NCBI GenBank assembly: GCA_004794655.1 | Contig: SMMW01000606.1 | Span: 1,447,501-1,511,500 of the forward strand | Length of the DNA stretch: 64,000 bases | Direction of reading: 5' to 3' | DNA from: Marisa cornuarietis | Taxonomy: Eukaryota; Mollusca; Gastropoda; Architaenioglossa; Ampullariidae | Shown here: positions 47,601 to 60,927 of the stretch, piece after piece | Layout: each line of letters begins with the position of its first letter | Numbering within the stretch: position 1 is the stretch's first letter | Made by a program: the position numbers and the translations under genes | Notes under the pieces: generated by a model | What the model saw: the letters and a program-made list of their open reading frames with translations, nothing else | Told to the model about the DNA's origin: nothing | Database searches by the model: none

Positions 47601-49084
47601 TTTGTAAGGTCTCGTCCCCCCGGTGAGACGAACAACTTCGTGATTGTTATTTGTTTGCGACTGTTCCTATCAGCAGTGCCAAAGCAGCTGCTGGATCAAA
47701 GTTTCTCTGCCGAAAAAGTAGTCGTGAATTTTTGTCTGTGGAAGAGAATGCGGTGTCCGAAAACTTGGTGTACTCTTTTACACGCCCCAGTGACAAGCAA
47801 CAAGTGGACAGCGAAGAGCTACCTGGCGCTAAAGAATACCTTTGAGAGTATCGTGGGAGAAAGGCTTTCATAGATTTTAGTGAAATAAATTTTACATGAC
47901 CGCATGAGTCACCTGGTCTCAAAATACAGGCAAAAAGTAAGGTATCAAATTTATTAATATTTATTATTCATATTATTGCTTGCACATCTCTCACAAAACC
48001 CACAACTTTCCACGTTTTTTCTGTCTCTCCACTTCTATCTCTCAGAAATACACAAAAACACATTCACTCAAAGTGGATTGAACAAAAATTTGCACAAACA
48101 ACAATAGCGCAACATCTTAACGTCTTCTGCAATGTGTAGTGTTAAACGACAAAACTTTAATACAAACATATTTTAGAAAAAAACTGCAAAAAATCGTGCA
48201 CGAGAGGTACTAGTGTCTTTGTTCAATATGTTCAATAAGAATTGTTTTTGAAAGGGAATTATCAACCAAACAAATCTTACTAAGCCAAGGTCTTGGGTGA
48301 CACTGATTGAGCGGCGAGTCTCAACGCGCTTGCTAGGGTCTCCGGCTGCTGGCTCCAGCACAACGTTCTCCAAGCCATCGGCTTGACCCAGTGTCATCCG
48401 CATCTGGTGAGAGGCCAAATAAAAGTTTCGTGACATGTCCACATTATCCTATACCTGTTTTTAACAAAGAAGAAAATCATATAATATACCTGTAAAGATA
48501 TGTCGTAGTAATTGAAGGCAAAGGTTTTCAGACAGATGTCTTCTCCTCGTATTACGGAATATGGCAAGTCCAGTCTAACAAACATGTCTTGAAATGTGGT
48601 CAGCTGTAAAAAAAATGCAATTGCATTTTTATTATTTATAATTTAAGTTCAAAATCTCAAAGGATTTATATATTAATCTGAAATGAATACTTTAAAAAGA
48701 AATTAGGTTGGATTTTGCTCATCCTTACACAGGAAATAATGCCCATTCACTACACGTTAGACGTTATGAGATTTGCTCAATATCAACCTTACAATCAAAG
48801 AATGCAAGTTTATCATCGCATTTCATAGAAAACTCGAAATTATGACTTTCATTAAACCTTCTTGTGGCCTGCTTTAAATTTCTTCAGCATGCGATTTAAA
48901 AACGCAAGCAGGAAGAAACATGAAACGACACACTCCCTGCAACTGCGCAAGAGCATCACAAGAAACCATCAAGTAAAAACTTTTGTAACATGCATACAGA
49001 GAAGTACGCTTTGGAAAAGTCATACGGGTAATGTCTTGTGATTCACAGAAATGAGTAAAGGAATAGCACAGTCTCAAGTGCGTG

Positions 49085-49148
<64 letters not shown>

Positions 49149-52100
49149 GACAGTTCCTCGTTGTTTATGGTCGATAGAACAAAAGCTGCAGGAAAACAGA
49201 ATGGTGTCTATGCAAAGAAGAAATGTTATTACATACACTAGCTGTAAAATGTTGCCACTGCGGTCCTTCTGTCAAAATCCTGACACTTGGCCTACCACAG
49301 GAGTTGTCTCATGTACCACTAACAGTCGTGTATGTGAGATCGTCAACGAGCGACATGAGATCTTTCCAAATACAGGATCTTGATTGTACTACTCCAAATT
49401 TAATATTATAACTGAGGATTTTAATCCTGTACGTTGGCGACACCAACCCGAAATGATTGTTGATTTTAGAAAAGACAGGGTTCTTTTTGATTAAATACTT
49501 CTTAAGTAGTAGTAAGAAGTGTGACAAGTACAAAGAATTATGCTGACTGTACATAACACTGGATATTTATTAAGGTACGCTTTAAACTTTTGCAAATATT
49601 TTACACTTCTGTTCTATGAAGTGATATGACTTTTAATCAAATATGCTTGGATGGAGAAATTGCAAAGCAGGACAGACACACATTGCACGTTAAAATACTT
49701 ACTAGGATATTTGCATTGCAAGTATTTTATCTGGATTTATTTTATTCTAACAAATGATGTAATCCGTCTCAAAGAAATCCAAACTAGAAGAAAGCACGAA
49801 GGCTAAAAAGAATCACTGACTTGTGAAGCTTGAGGGGTGACTGAGAGTCCGTAGAGAGGATGTACAGCAAAGGCCGTGGTCAGCCACGTTGTGATGGTGT
49901 CCGGAACAACCACATATTTCTCAAAAGTTCCACTGGACCTGGCAAAATGAAAATATTCAAGTACCTATTTATTATTTTTTATCCCCGTTACGTTAAAGCG
50001 GTTCACATCTAAACCATTTTACTTTACGTAAATTAAAGCAGTGAACACCTTGCAAATATTAGGCAGGTAAAGTAAATTAATTTTAAGAGGATGATTAATT
50101 TAAATCTATTTTTGTGCACCGGTTAGGGTGGGCAGCGCATCAGCAAACAGTTTTATGTATGAATTAGGCTGAATGGGCTTTCTTCTAGAGTAAATCAACA
50201 TCAATGTTTACGGATTCTTTCATGTACGGAAAATATGAACGTTTATGAAGCCCAGCTCTGATCTAGTTGTAAAACTGTAATTACTCAGAAGCATACGATA
50301 AAAAAATTAATCTCTAGAAAGAAACGAAAGATGATACAAAGGTTTTTAAACGTCTTAGCGCGTTTACTTACTAGCAGATATGTCTGTCTTAAGCATGCAT
50401 TCAGTAATTCGTTAAGATTTTTCGTCTAATTTGCATTACTAACGTTATCACTTACCCAATGGTGACCATGTCCCACAGCCATCGTTCTGGAAAATATGTG
50501 CGAATCGTTGGCACTTTTAATTCGGCTTTTTTATTCGTTTCTTCAGTATTAGGAATTGTAATAAATTCTGTTGGCGTTATATCGTTGGTTTTTTCATTGC
50601 TGCGGGCTAGTAACTCGTCGTCGAGTACAGGACTAAAGGATCTGCGGCCGAAACTAAAGGTTCTGAACCTGCAAGATAAAAAGGTGAAAGTTAGAGACGT
50701 CTTTTTCAGAAATTGAAACATATTATAGCTTCAATACGACAGACAAAACTCTCAAGTGAACGAACAGTTATGATGTCAGTTCAGTAAACCTTCGAAAAAC
50801 TGGCAGAAATCCGAGTAGAATTTCATATAAGAAGAAAAGCACTCAAAGGTTACTGATTTATAAACGAGAGGCTATATGTAAAAAAGAAAAATGTAAATGC
50901 AATACTTCGTCTTTTTATCTGCTAACCTCTTTTTCAGACACGAAATGCTGGTTTATCCATAATTATTAATGCTTCTTACTACAAATACATCACATCAATA
51001 ATTGAACTTTAAAAGCATCTCACTATAAAGTGTCAAGTAATTCATAAGACGTTTCACAGCATTGATCTGTAACATCTTCCTTATGTTTCCGAGAACGTTA
51101 TTTAGTTGATCTATGTGCTTATAGGGAGAAAATATAAAAAGAAAGCTTATGACATTGGTCTTATTATGGTCGGTCCTCTTTCAATAGCACGAGGCTTGGG
51201 TTTCGCTCATGGTGAGTTTGTCTTGGTGTTTAATTGACGCTACAGGTAAACGGTAAGCAGGTCGATGTCATAAGTTACACATAGTTATCATTCCTAAATG
51301 TTAAATGGTTTAAGTTCACGCCAGAGTCCTTCGTGCCACGATGGAACACGTCTTTCTGATGCTGATGGCTATGGCTTCTTTTGACGGCTTACTGATCTAA
51401 CAAGGTCCTCTTCGGCTGAAGATCTTAATTTTTTATTAAATGTAATCCCAAACATTTTGTATTGGTTCATGAGACTGCTTTATGGTTCTAGAAATGGGGT
51501 AGATACTAATCTCTTTTGTTTCCCAGACACCGGCAGATGGCTGAAGTATTCAACCGTCTGCCTCCCTTCAGACCAGCGCTGATGATGTCTGCACCACAGC
51601 CGACGAGCAACGGATGTAGGCAGTTTTCCTTTCGCAGCTTATACTGCGTGAATGTGGTTGCAGGGGATCTGGGTGATGCTTATATGTGTTCCATTCTTAG
51701 GCTTGATCTCAGACGTTCTGCAGTGATGGTTATGTTATGCAGAGCTGTCAACGTTACGAAATGGTCGCCATGGTGTCAACTGTCTAATCCTTTTGGCCGT
51801 TCAGATCGAAGGCGTTGTTCAGTGCTTTCTGTACTGTAGTCTGAAATAGTTCTTAAAGTCACTGAATGAGAGAATGGCTCACCCACAGTCATCGGAGCAT
51901 GCCGTATTGGAGCTATCCCAAAGCCTGGTCACAGTCCACTGGTGTCAAGCAACTTTTTGGGGAAATGATGTTTTAGTCCCGGTGGCATCCGATTAAAATA
52001 CCCCTTCCTGCTACACGACCAGTAAACAGTTCTCCCACTACCCATGGCATAAACGTGTAAAATGCACACTTTGTGCAATAGTTTAGCAACAGAGCTGGAC

Positions 52101-53715
52101 TTTTATTTTCTTCCGAGGTTTTCGTGCGTTTTGATTATTTAAAAAATAATATTTTTAATCATTTAAATATCTAAAGCATTGTATGACAAAAACAAGTATG
52201 GGAAGCATTTAAGTACAGTTAACAGGAACAATTTGTTGTTTTCAGTTCATTCCGCAGCTCTTCAATTAACTCACTCCATTTGTAAAACTGGTACTGGCCA
52301 TTAACGTTTTGTTAATTGTCTCTCCCTCTCTCTTATATACCTAAGGATATATTCAGATACTATAGTAGTCGCTATCTAAATATATCGTTAATATGTGTTA
52401 TGCTCTTGTAACTTTTATGTGTTATTAAAATGTGCAAGTGACATGACTCACTGTTCTTGTGAAGTAAAAGCAGGAATTGCTGGTGGATGAGTTGCTGGTG
52501 CACGAATTGCTAGTTTATCGCTTATTGTGCCATCTGTCAACATACGAACGTCTGTGTCCTGCACGTTAAAAAATATTTTTATAACTGTAAATAACATACT
52601 ATAAATTCCTCAACACGTATTCTCTGCTCGACGTATTTCAGACAACAGTCCAACCCCAGAAGAACTCTTCCCAAAGATCTCAGGCGTAAAGTGTTAAATT
52701 GTTTTAAGTTTAGTCAACAAAGATGAAGGCAGGTTAGGACACTTCAGTTCACTCGTATAAAACAGAAATCATTCGATAAACGAGTTAATGCCGCCTGCAA
52801 CTTGATCTTCAGCGAAGGACAAACTTAGTTGTCATCATAAAATGCCGAAAAGAACATGGTAAGAACGCGCATTGGCACGCTCAGAATATTTACACTGCCT
52901 ATCGGTAGTCATCCGTCTTCAGTCCGTATCTAGTGCCTTTAGGTGGTCATCCAGGACACGTTAATGCTCTACTAAAAAGCAGAAATTTAATGAGGCTAAA
53001 AGTAAATGCGATTACTTTCCTGAGCTTTGATCGTGTCTAATTCATAAAGCTGCATTTAAACTAAAAACAGTTTTGTACGAAGCACTTCCCTAAAATGTTT
53101 TTGATAAAAAGATGAGCGTTCCTCACAGATATAGACCGTAAAAATGAACGATAAGTATATTGGAGGCCTAAATATGTTTTTGAGTTCATCAAATATTATA
53201 AGCTAAGACCTCTGGTAGTTTGACTAAATATTGGTACTAACTATAGCTGACCAAAAAAAAAATTTTTGTGGAATTGCACTGACCTTAAAAACACTTTTAG
53301 CATCTGTTCCTTTCACGGAGTAGGGCCAACCATTAGTGGAAATGTAGTGCCAGAACTCGCGATAGTCATTTCCGTAGTCATAGGCAACAAGCTGCTCTGT
53401 GATCTGTTGAAATTGATTAAAGCAAGAACAGACTCGTTCGGGAAAAGGTGGAACTCAACAGACAAATCTAACAACCTCCTAGGCAGATAGCTAATGTAGT
53501 TTTTAGAAGATCAGACTTGCAAAATAGAACAGAATCTTAAAAAAACAAGGTATGAAAATTGTTTACATTTTTAAAAAGAAAAATAGTTCTAATATGTGCT
53601 AGAGTTTATTAGGATTGATTTATATGACAAAATTCTGTACAGCGAATGCTTGTTCGTGGTTATAACAGCTCTCAAGGCGAAATCGTAGTTTTAAAATCTA
53701 CATACAAAATAACTG

Positions 53716-53763
<48 letters not shown>

Positions 53764-56700
53764 GTTTTAACGAAAGATAAAATATACTTTTAATGTAATT
53801 ATGAAACTAATTTTAAAGACAATGTAAATTACACTTGAAGAATTCATGTTTAGTATTAAATAATTTTGTAAATATAATTGTCACTATGAAGACAATAAAT
53901 CATTATTTTAATTAATATATCATACATGAAAAAAAATTCATTCTAACATAAATTGAGTTCAGTGTCTTTGGGGATAGGTTACTAAACATATCATTATCAA
54001 TCAGTACTTACTTTATCCTGTGTGATATCGTTTCCAGTTTTCAGAAGTTGCAGACTTTTGTCCACAGCTAGGAGAAAAACTGATGAATCAGGCTTAGCGC
54101 TGACTTTTAGAGAAACTCTTTTCCCTGACTTAACCTTCTCATCAGAATAAGAAACATTGATCTGCAATGAGGATGCGCGAATTGTTTTATTTTAGGACAT
54201 TTGTTCATAGTTTGACTCGATTTCTAATGCGCTTATAAATTGTATTCACTTCATTATGTACACTATGCTCAGTGGAAATTTTAAACATTTCAATCATTAA
54301 ACAAGAGAAAAAGCAGAGAAAACAGTAGATATACAATACATCTTTATCATGTTAAATCCATACTGTTATTTACAAAATCCAAATGAGGATAATGATAAGA
54401 TCTGTTATCCCGATCTTACGGTAATGACTTATCGTCAATGCGTTACGAGTAAGTGTCGGTCACATAAATGATAAGACTTGTGAGTATATATATATATATA
54501 TCAGTAAATCAGAAAAACTGGACATGTGATGTTAATGGGACTAAAGAACTGTGTGAGATGACCACCAGTGTTCATGAATGCTCTCCAGTTTAATATGGAA
54601 AGGCTTTAAAGGAAGCACTCTCAACAGTTACAAGATTTCTGTTGCCTGTGATTAAGGCTCGTTGAGTTCTTGAATTATTTATCGTCTACGGATTGGTCTG
54701 AGTGATGTTGTGTTCGAGGTTAAAGTGCACGACGTAAGGAAGATGGCGAATGGACAAAAAGTGTAAGAATATTAGTCTAAGCAATCATTTTGTTTTTTTT
54801 ATCACTATAGTCCCAGGCAACATCAAATTCTAGTCATTTAAGAATACAGTGCAATAATAAAATACAAGTGTGTTTTATACACATTTATGTGTATTTCCGA
54901 TGTTTTGTTACATATGTTTTCAGAGCTGTTTCTATAATATGACTGTACTCTTCTGATATATCCTGTGTGCTAGGAATGTTTAAGTCGATTCAGACCCCAT
55001 AATAATCTTTTCTAACCAAAACACACATTTCGAAATGGTGATAGGTGAGGTTTTCGTTTACATTTTTAGACAGGGTATAATTCGCTATGACTGATTTTTT
55101 TGGTTGTAAAAAAAAGGAAGAAATGATCGAGGTCCTTCTCTGTCTCTGTCTTTGTCTCTCTTTCTCTTGTGAAGACGAGGTAAATCAACTCACACTTGCA
55201 TATTTGATTTCTGAAAAGTGTAGTATGTATGTGACGACAACGTGAGACAATCAACTCTCAGTGTTTAGTGTGTCTACCGGTTTCACTGTTTGATGTCTGA
55301 CGTCTTCGCTTAAGCTACTTTAACTTTTTATAACTAACCCGGTAAAACGTGTCTTCTTTATTTACTAAGATCTTCAAAATTGTCTCAATCTTTGCATTGA
55401 CGAAAACTACTCTGTTAAGATTTAAAACTATGCTGATATTCTTTTGTCTGGCATCGAAGTCCTGAATGTCGGAGAATATTAATGTGGACATTGTTTTGCT
55501 TGGAAGCTTATTGTAAAGCTGGGTCTTAAGAGATACTATTCCAAACTCTTTACTAGTTTTTGGGTGGGTTTCCTTTCTGCACTGTACTGACGAATCGTGA
55601 ATAGTTATGCAATCATAAAATTGATATCATTTTGTAGATTTTTCCAGCGCTTCCATACCACCACTAATCCAACCATTAATCAAAACTATTTAAAATTTAC
55701 AGTTGCTGTTCAAACAGATATTTCAGGGTGGTTACAAAGGAAGTTTGAAACCTCTATCATCGGCATTTACTGAGCAGTCATAAGGTAAAAAGTAGAATGA
55801 ACAAGTGTCGGATGAAGAAGCGGCAAGATTTAAGACGAAAGTCCATGTTAAGCTTCACGATGTATGACTTACAGGATTGTCTGAGAAACCTTCTACTTTG
55901 AATGATATGCTGTCAACTACGACTTCCTTGTCAGGCCTGAAGTAAAATACCAGAAGACGGGCATTGGGAGCCATGACATCTTCGACCAAAAATGAGATTG
56001 GAAACGTTTCCTCGCCTTCATCATGGCGTGAATCCGCTGTGAATTCACTGACCATTATTCCTTTCGTGTACACCTGGACAGTAAGTATACGCAACTTTAC
56101 TCACCAGTTTAGGTTTACCTAAAATAATCTGACTCAAAATAAAAAAAATGACATTTCTGCTACAACCTTTTGTAGGTTTTAGTTAATATAAAAAGATACT
56201 GAAAAGTTCACACTCTAAGATCTTTCTTCTATGTAAAGAAGTGCTTTAGCCTGGTCCCATAGGTTTCAATGTCAAAAATGATTAGCATTCTTACTAGAAT
56301 GAAGACAAAGCTAAAAAGGAATCTTGATATTACTTCTTAATCTATATAACATACATTGCACTTTGCAACAGACTAGATAGGTTATACTATACCTATTTTA
56401 AAAAAAATATCATTAAAGCGAAATCTCCTATATGAATAGTCGAAGATTTCTATGACTGTGATACATGAAAGCTTCTACTTTTCTTCCGTTTCATCTTCAT
56501 CTTCTTCTTATTATTATTAGTAGTAGAAAAATTAGTACAATTATTTACTCTTTTACATATACATTAAAACCTCGATTTTACGTTGCTGAAGGGACCGCCA
56601 AAAATAAACGTTTTATCGAGAAAAACGTTACATCAAGGAAACACTTATCTGCTTCAGATTAAATCCAAACATAGAGAAAGTATGATAGGAACCGCATAGC

Positions 56701-59700
56701 ACAATCCTGCCTACATATATTTCGCTTTAAAAGTGAAACAGTTGACCAGCAACGTTCTTATCGTTTTTATACAGTACTTTATTTCCCCGTGGAGATGAAC
56801 TCATGCAAGGTAGCCTGACTCGTGTGTTGCGCCTGTATTTACACCCTAACATTTTCCACATGTTGCAAGTGTCAGAACATTTCCCCGCCCCCAGGTGCCC
56901 TGAGGCAAACTTCCGTAACATTTCCAGCGCTATGAGGACTTCCGACGGTGTCGGTGGTAGACCTGTTAATTCCGAATAGTCGTCGTCGTCATTTAAGGCG
57001 CCGCCATCGACTCCATCACCGCTGTTTCACAGCCGAAGCTTCTCGCATATTTCGCCGGCGTGATGAGAACACGTTCGCTGTATGTACTTGGAGTGGCGAT
57101 ACATGTACAATATACTGTAATAAACTGCCGCCGTGAGGAGTGTTGGGGCGTTTTCTTAGGGGAAAAGTTAAATCAGTCAGATTACATGCGATATGCATTG
57201 GAAGGATTAGGAAGAACGAATGTTAAACCGAGGAAATCGTTACATCAAGGAACGTATAATCGAAGATTGAAAAGCATTGGGTATATGGGGCTTTCGCCGT
57301 CATACTGAGGAAATCGTTAAACAAGGATCGCAAAATCGAGGTCTTACTATATGTATATATTTTTTCTTTTTGCATATTTTTTTCAGTCAAAACAATGTTT
57401 CCAATTACCTGGTAATATATCTGGGTGATATTTTCCGTCATAAAAGCTGTAAAATTAACGACTTCCCCAACCTGTTGTAAGCCAATGAAAGATTCAAATG
57501 ATTCATGCATGAATAAGAAAACAAGTACATGCAACATGTAATCAAACAACGTATAAAAAAGAAAATTATATAAACGTGTTGATGTCTAACTTTATATATA
57601 TATATATATATTCACTATTTATTAACTTTTCTAAACCTATGGTTGCAACAAAGTTTAAGTTTGCTGTACTGAATTCTGGCAAACAGTTCGCTGTGTTGTT
57701 GCAAAAATGAAAGGTGTTTGAAATTGCTTGTACTGTCAGAACTCCACCTGCCAAACAGTACATGACATTTCGGCTGCATGTGTTTTTTTGTGGGTGTTTG
57801 AGACAAGTACTCACCTTTGGTCGTGCCGTGTTCATTACAACTTTGAGGAAGTTGTTGCTTGGAGAATAGGCCTTGTCTAACGACTTTGATGCGATGGAAT
57901 GTTTCATTTGTACCTGATAATGGTATTAAAAAGTGAAGGCAATGTTTTGAATGCATTCTTAAAAGTTGACCAATCTGTTCTTAAAGAGTTGCATGACTGA
58001 GCTTAGAAGTAGTTACAGTTAGAAATTAGAAACGGCTTTTCGTGATTAGGATACAAAACTACAAAACCTGAACTCAAAGAAGTCAGGGTTGGGAGGTCAC
58101 TAATGTCCATGGACTAGCGTTTCAACTGCGGTCTCTAGACGTTAGGAAGGAAGTGGGAAGATCAGTTATCTTTAAACATTGACATTTCAAGCCTTTTAGT
58201 TAGGTAAAACGTCAAAATTTATCAAATTGAACAGCATGTCCTGCGACCAGACCACTACCGTTTTTCTTTAAGTATACGGTTCTTCAAATAACTATTAAAA
58301 TAACTTACAATATAAGAATTAAATAAGTAGAGGCAAGCTTTAAATATCGCAAAGATATTAAAATATCTTTTAAATAATCTTAAAATATCGCATAGATCAT
58401 TATATTATTGATGTTTGGTCGCCAAATGCTCAGTTGTAAAATTACCTGGATAAAAATCCTATCAGCATCCTTGGGAAATGTTTGGTCAACGCGGAGGAGC
58501 CCGTTGGCTTGAAGATTCTGAGCTCGAATAGTAATATCTTTACCTCGTGTGGTTGTGACTTCGAACGTGATTTTTGCAGATTCTGTCGTCGAAAAGAAGG
58601 TACCATCGTATTTGGTCACGCTCAACTGAAACACATTCAGCGCCATCCAGGGTTTATGCTCCAAAAGTAGAACAAAAAACTGTTGATATCCATCCTCCAT
58701 ACATATTTCGCTCTTTTTACCTTCTCTTAATGATGTAGGATAGAAAGAGGGCAATGATTTACAGTTCGTAGGTTTGCTATCTTTACCCTTCGAAAGGAAT
58801 TTCAATGATCCATTGTCAACAAAAACTAATGAAGTAAACAATAACTAATACTCACGTAAACTGTGCAAGGAAGCCCCGGTTTAAAGCTGTTGGTTGTGAT
58901 CGGTAGAAACTCCACTTTTGCCTCAGATTTCTCAAATGGAACAGTCGCTATTGTAGTCACGTAATGTTCAGTTGAATCGTCTGTTACTTTAGCGACCACT
59001 TCTGCCTGTTTGTTTTCCAGAGATCTGGCAAAGAATGTCTGGCTGGACAACGCCAAGAGCTGAGCGTTTGTGAATGAAAAGGTGAACTCACCTGCAGCAT
59101 CAAGCTGCACATAGAAAAGGGTCTTTGAAATCACCATTCTTACAAGAACATCTTAAATATATATTGTTGCATTTAACCAGAATGAAGAATAACATTCAGA
59201 GTATTACACATTCCTATCCTTTTAACAACTTTACTGTTTATCTCTATAGATCTTGTTACACAAATGCAGGGGTTGATAGGTCACGCAGAACCTGAACTTT
59301 GATGACTAACAGTATCATATCACGGCTCCCCACATGATCGTCTTTTAGTAAATTATCGGGAGCAACTATTTCCACGGATAATTAAACATATACAGGCAGT
59401 ACTGGTAAGTATTTGATGTGTCTCTCTACTTAGCATTGTACTAACATTGTCAATCTCATGCTAAAAAACAAGCAAAATTGCCATAGAAGTCAAACATTAC
59501 ACAATTTTGCGTTTTAGTTGTATTTTAAAGTTGATAACTCTATAGTAAAAAGTAGTCACAAATCTCATTAGTGCACATTAGAAATCATAACAGTGCTGAA
59601 TTCTTAACGTTTTAGCTTATATCTATAGATAATGGCAACACAAAACATCTATTGTAAATTTCAGCGTCATTTGAAATAATCAGTTGTAAAGTTTGTAATG

Positions 59701-60860
59701 AGCGTGATGTTCACAATCCTGCTGAAGTTGGAGATAACGATTCCACGTGCAAATAGTTTCTCTCAATATTTGTATGCCCCTCCCCCCGTGCTTTATGCGT
59801 AATGTTCACCTAAGTGTCAAGAATCTGAAAGCGAGTATATATTGAATGTGGCGCGTAGGTCAATAAGATAGACGGATGCTAAATTAGCAACCGTCACGTT
59901 GCGACGACACTCGACCCTTTGAGTCACTAAAATGCAAAATTAGATCATTTCCTTCTAAGTCAGAACACAGATCGGTGAGAAAAAAGAAGCCTACAAGAAG
60001 ACACTCGCCAACAGAAAGCCTACCTTGCCAGTAGATGTTATGTTTGGACTATCCGCTGTGGCTTGAAGTCTCACTGCAACACTTACTCGAGCCTCTGTTA
60101 ATGGTTTGCCAAACGTGTACCTGAAACCCAAGCAAATCTTTGAATTAAAAAGACAAAACTTACAATTATATTGTTTCCAGTAGACCAGCAACAATACCTA
60201 CTTAACATTTTGCTAAAGTGCTAAATGGAATCATGGAAGCAATGTCACTGTACTGGATACTCACAGACAGGTAAAGTTTTCTTCTCAGCTGTGCAATGCT
60301 TATAGGTAGATCACGTGTTAGACAGGTAAATTTTGACCTCTCAGTGGCCTTGAGGCAGTGAAGTGTAAGTAGCCCAACATTTCCACGTAACGGCATTTGG
60401 ATGGCGGACTAGAGTCCTCTACTAACGTCACATGTTGTCTTTCTGATATCAGATACTCGTTGCTATTGGGTTGACTACGTGTTAAATGATTCAGTCAAGT
60501 AGTAGTCTGGGCCTTCTTAAATAGACATTTTCCCCACTGTCTCCTCTCATAAGCGAGAGTACCTTACCCAATGGGTATATTCTTGAACGAAAACGAGTCC
60601 TGAGCACTGATGCTTTCGTACAGATGCAGTACAGAAGGTGTTTAATTCTTCAGGCTCTAACTTTTGAGTGATTATGGGTGTGAGCGTGCATGTTTATAGT
60701 TTTCATTTACACTGCAATATCTTAATCGTCGTACTTGGCGCTAGCAGTCCCGCTTATGCCGTCAGTGGTAAGAACGTTTTTAGGAACACGCAGGCTTGCT
60801 TCAAACTTTGGCAAGACTGAAATCGGAAATAACACGAGCAAGTGTACTGATACAGAAAAT

Positions 60861-60927
<67 letters not shown>

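Larger units (their letters stand above)
57299..58050. repeat. First copy of near-identical 752-bp segment
   Basis: Identical to 63247-64000 apart from one TA unit (nine units at 57593-57610, ten in the other copy). It contains the right end of the pogo-like element and exons 13 and 12 of gene B. The match runs to the window edge. Confidence 0.97.

Noticed and set aside
47532..47922. Overlapping 113- and 91-codon frames on opposite strands
   Set aside because: No recognisable domain and no splice or paralogue support; inside an intron of gene B.
57223..57956. Two overlapping 113-codon frames covering exon 12 and flanking intron
   Set aside because: They are exon 12 read through its introns; only 57815-57913 in the VQMKHS frame is supported by paralogy.
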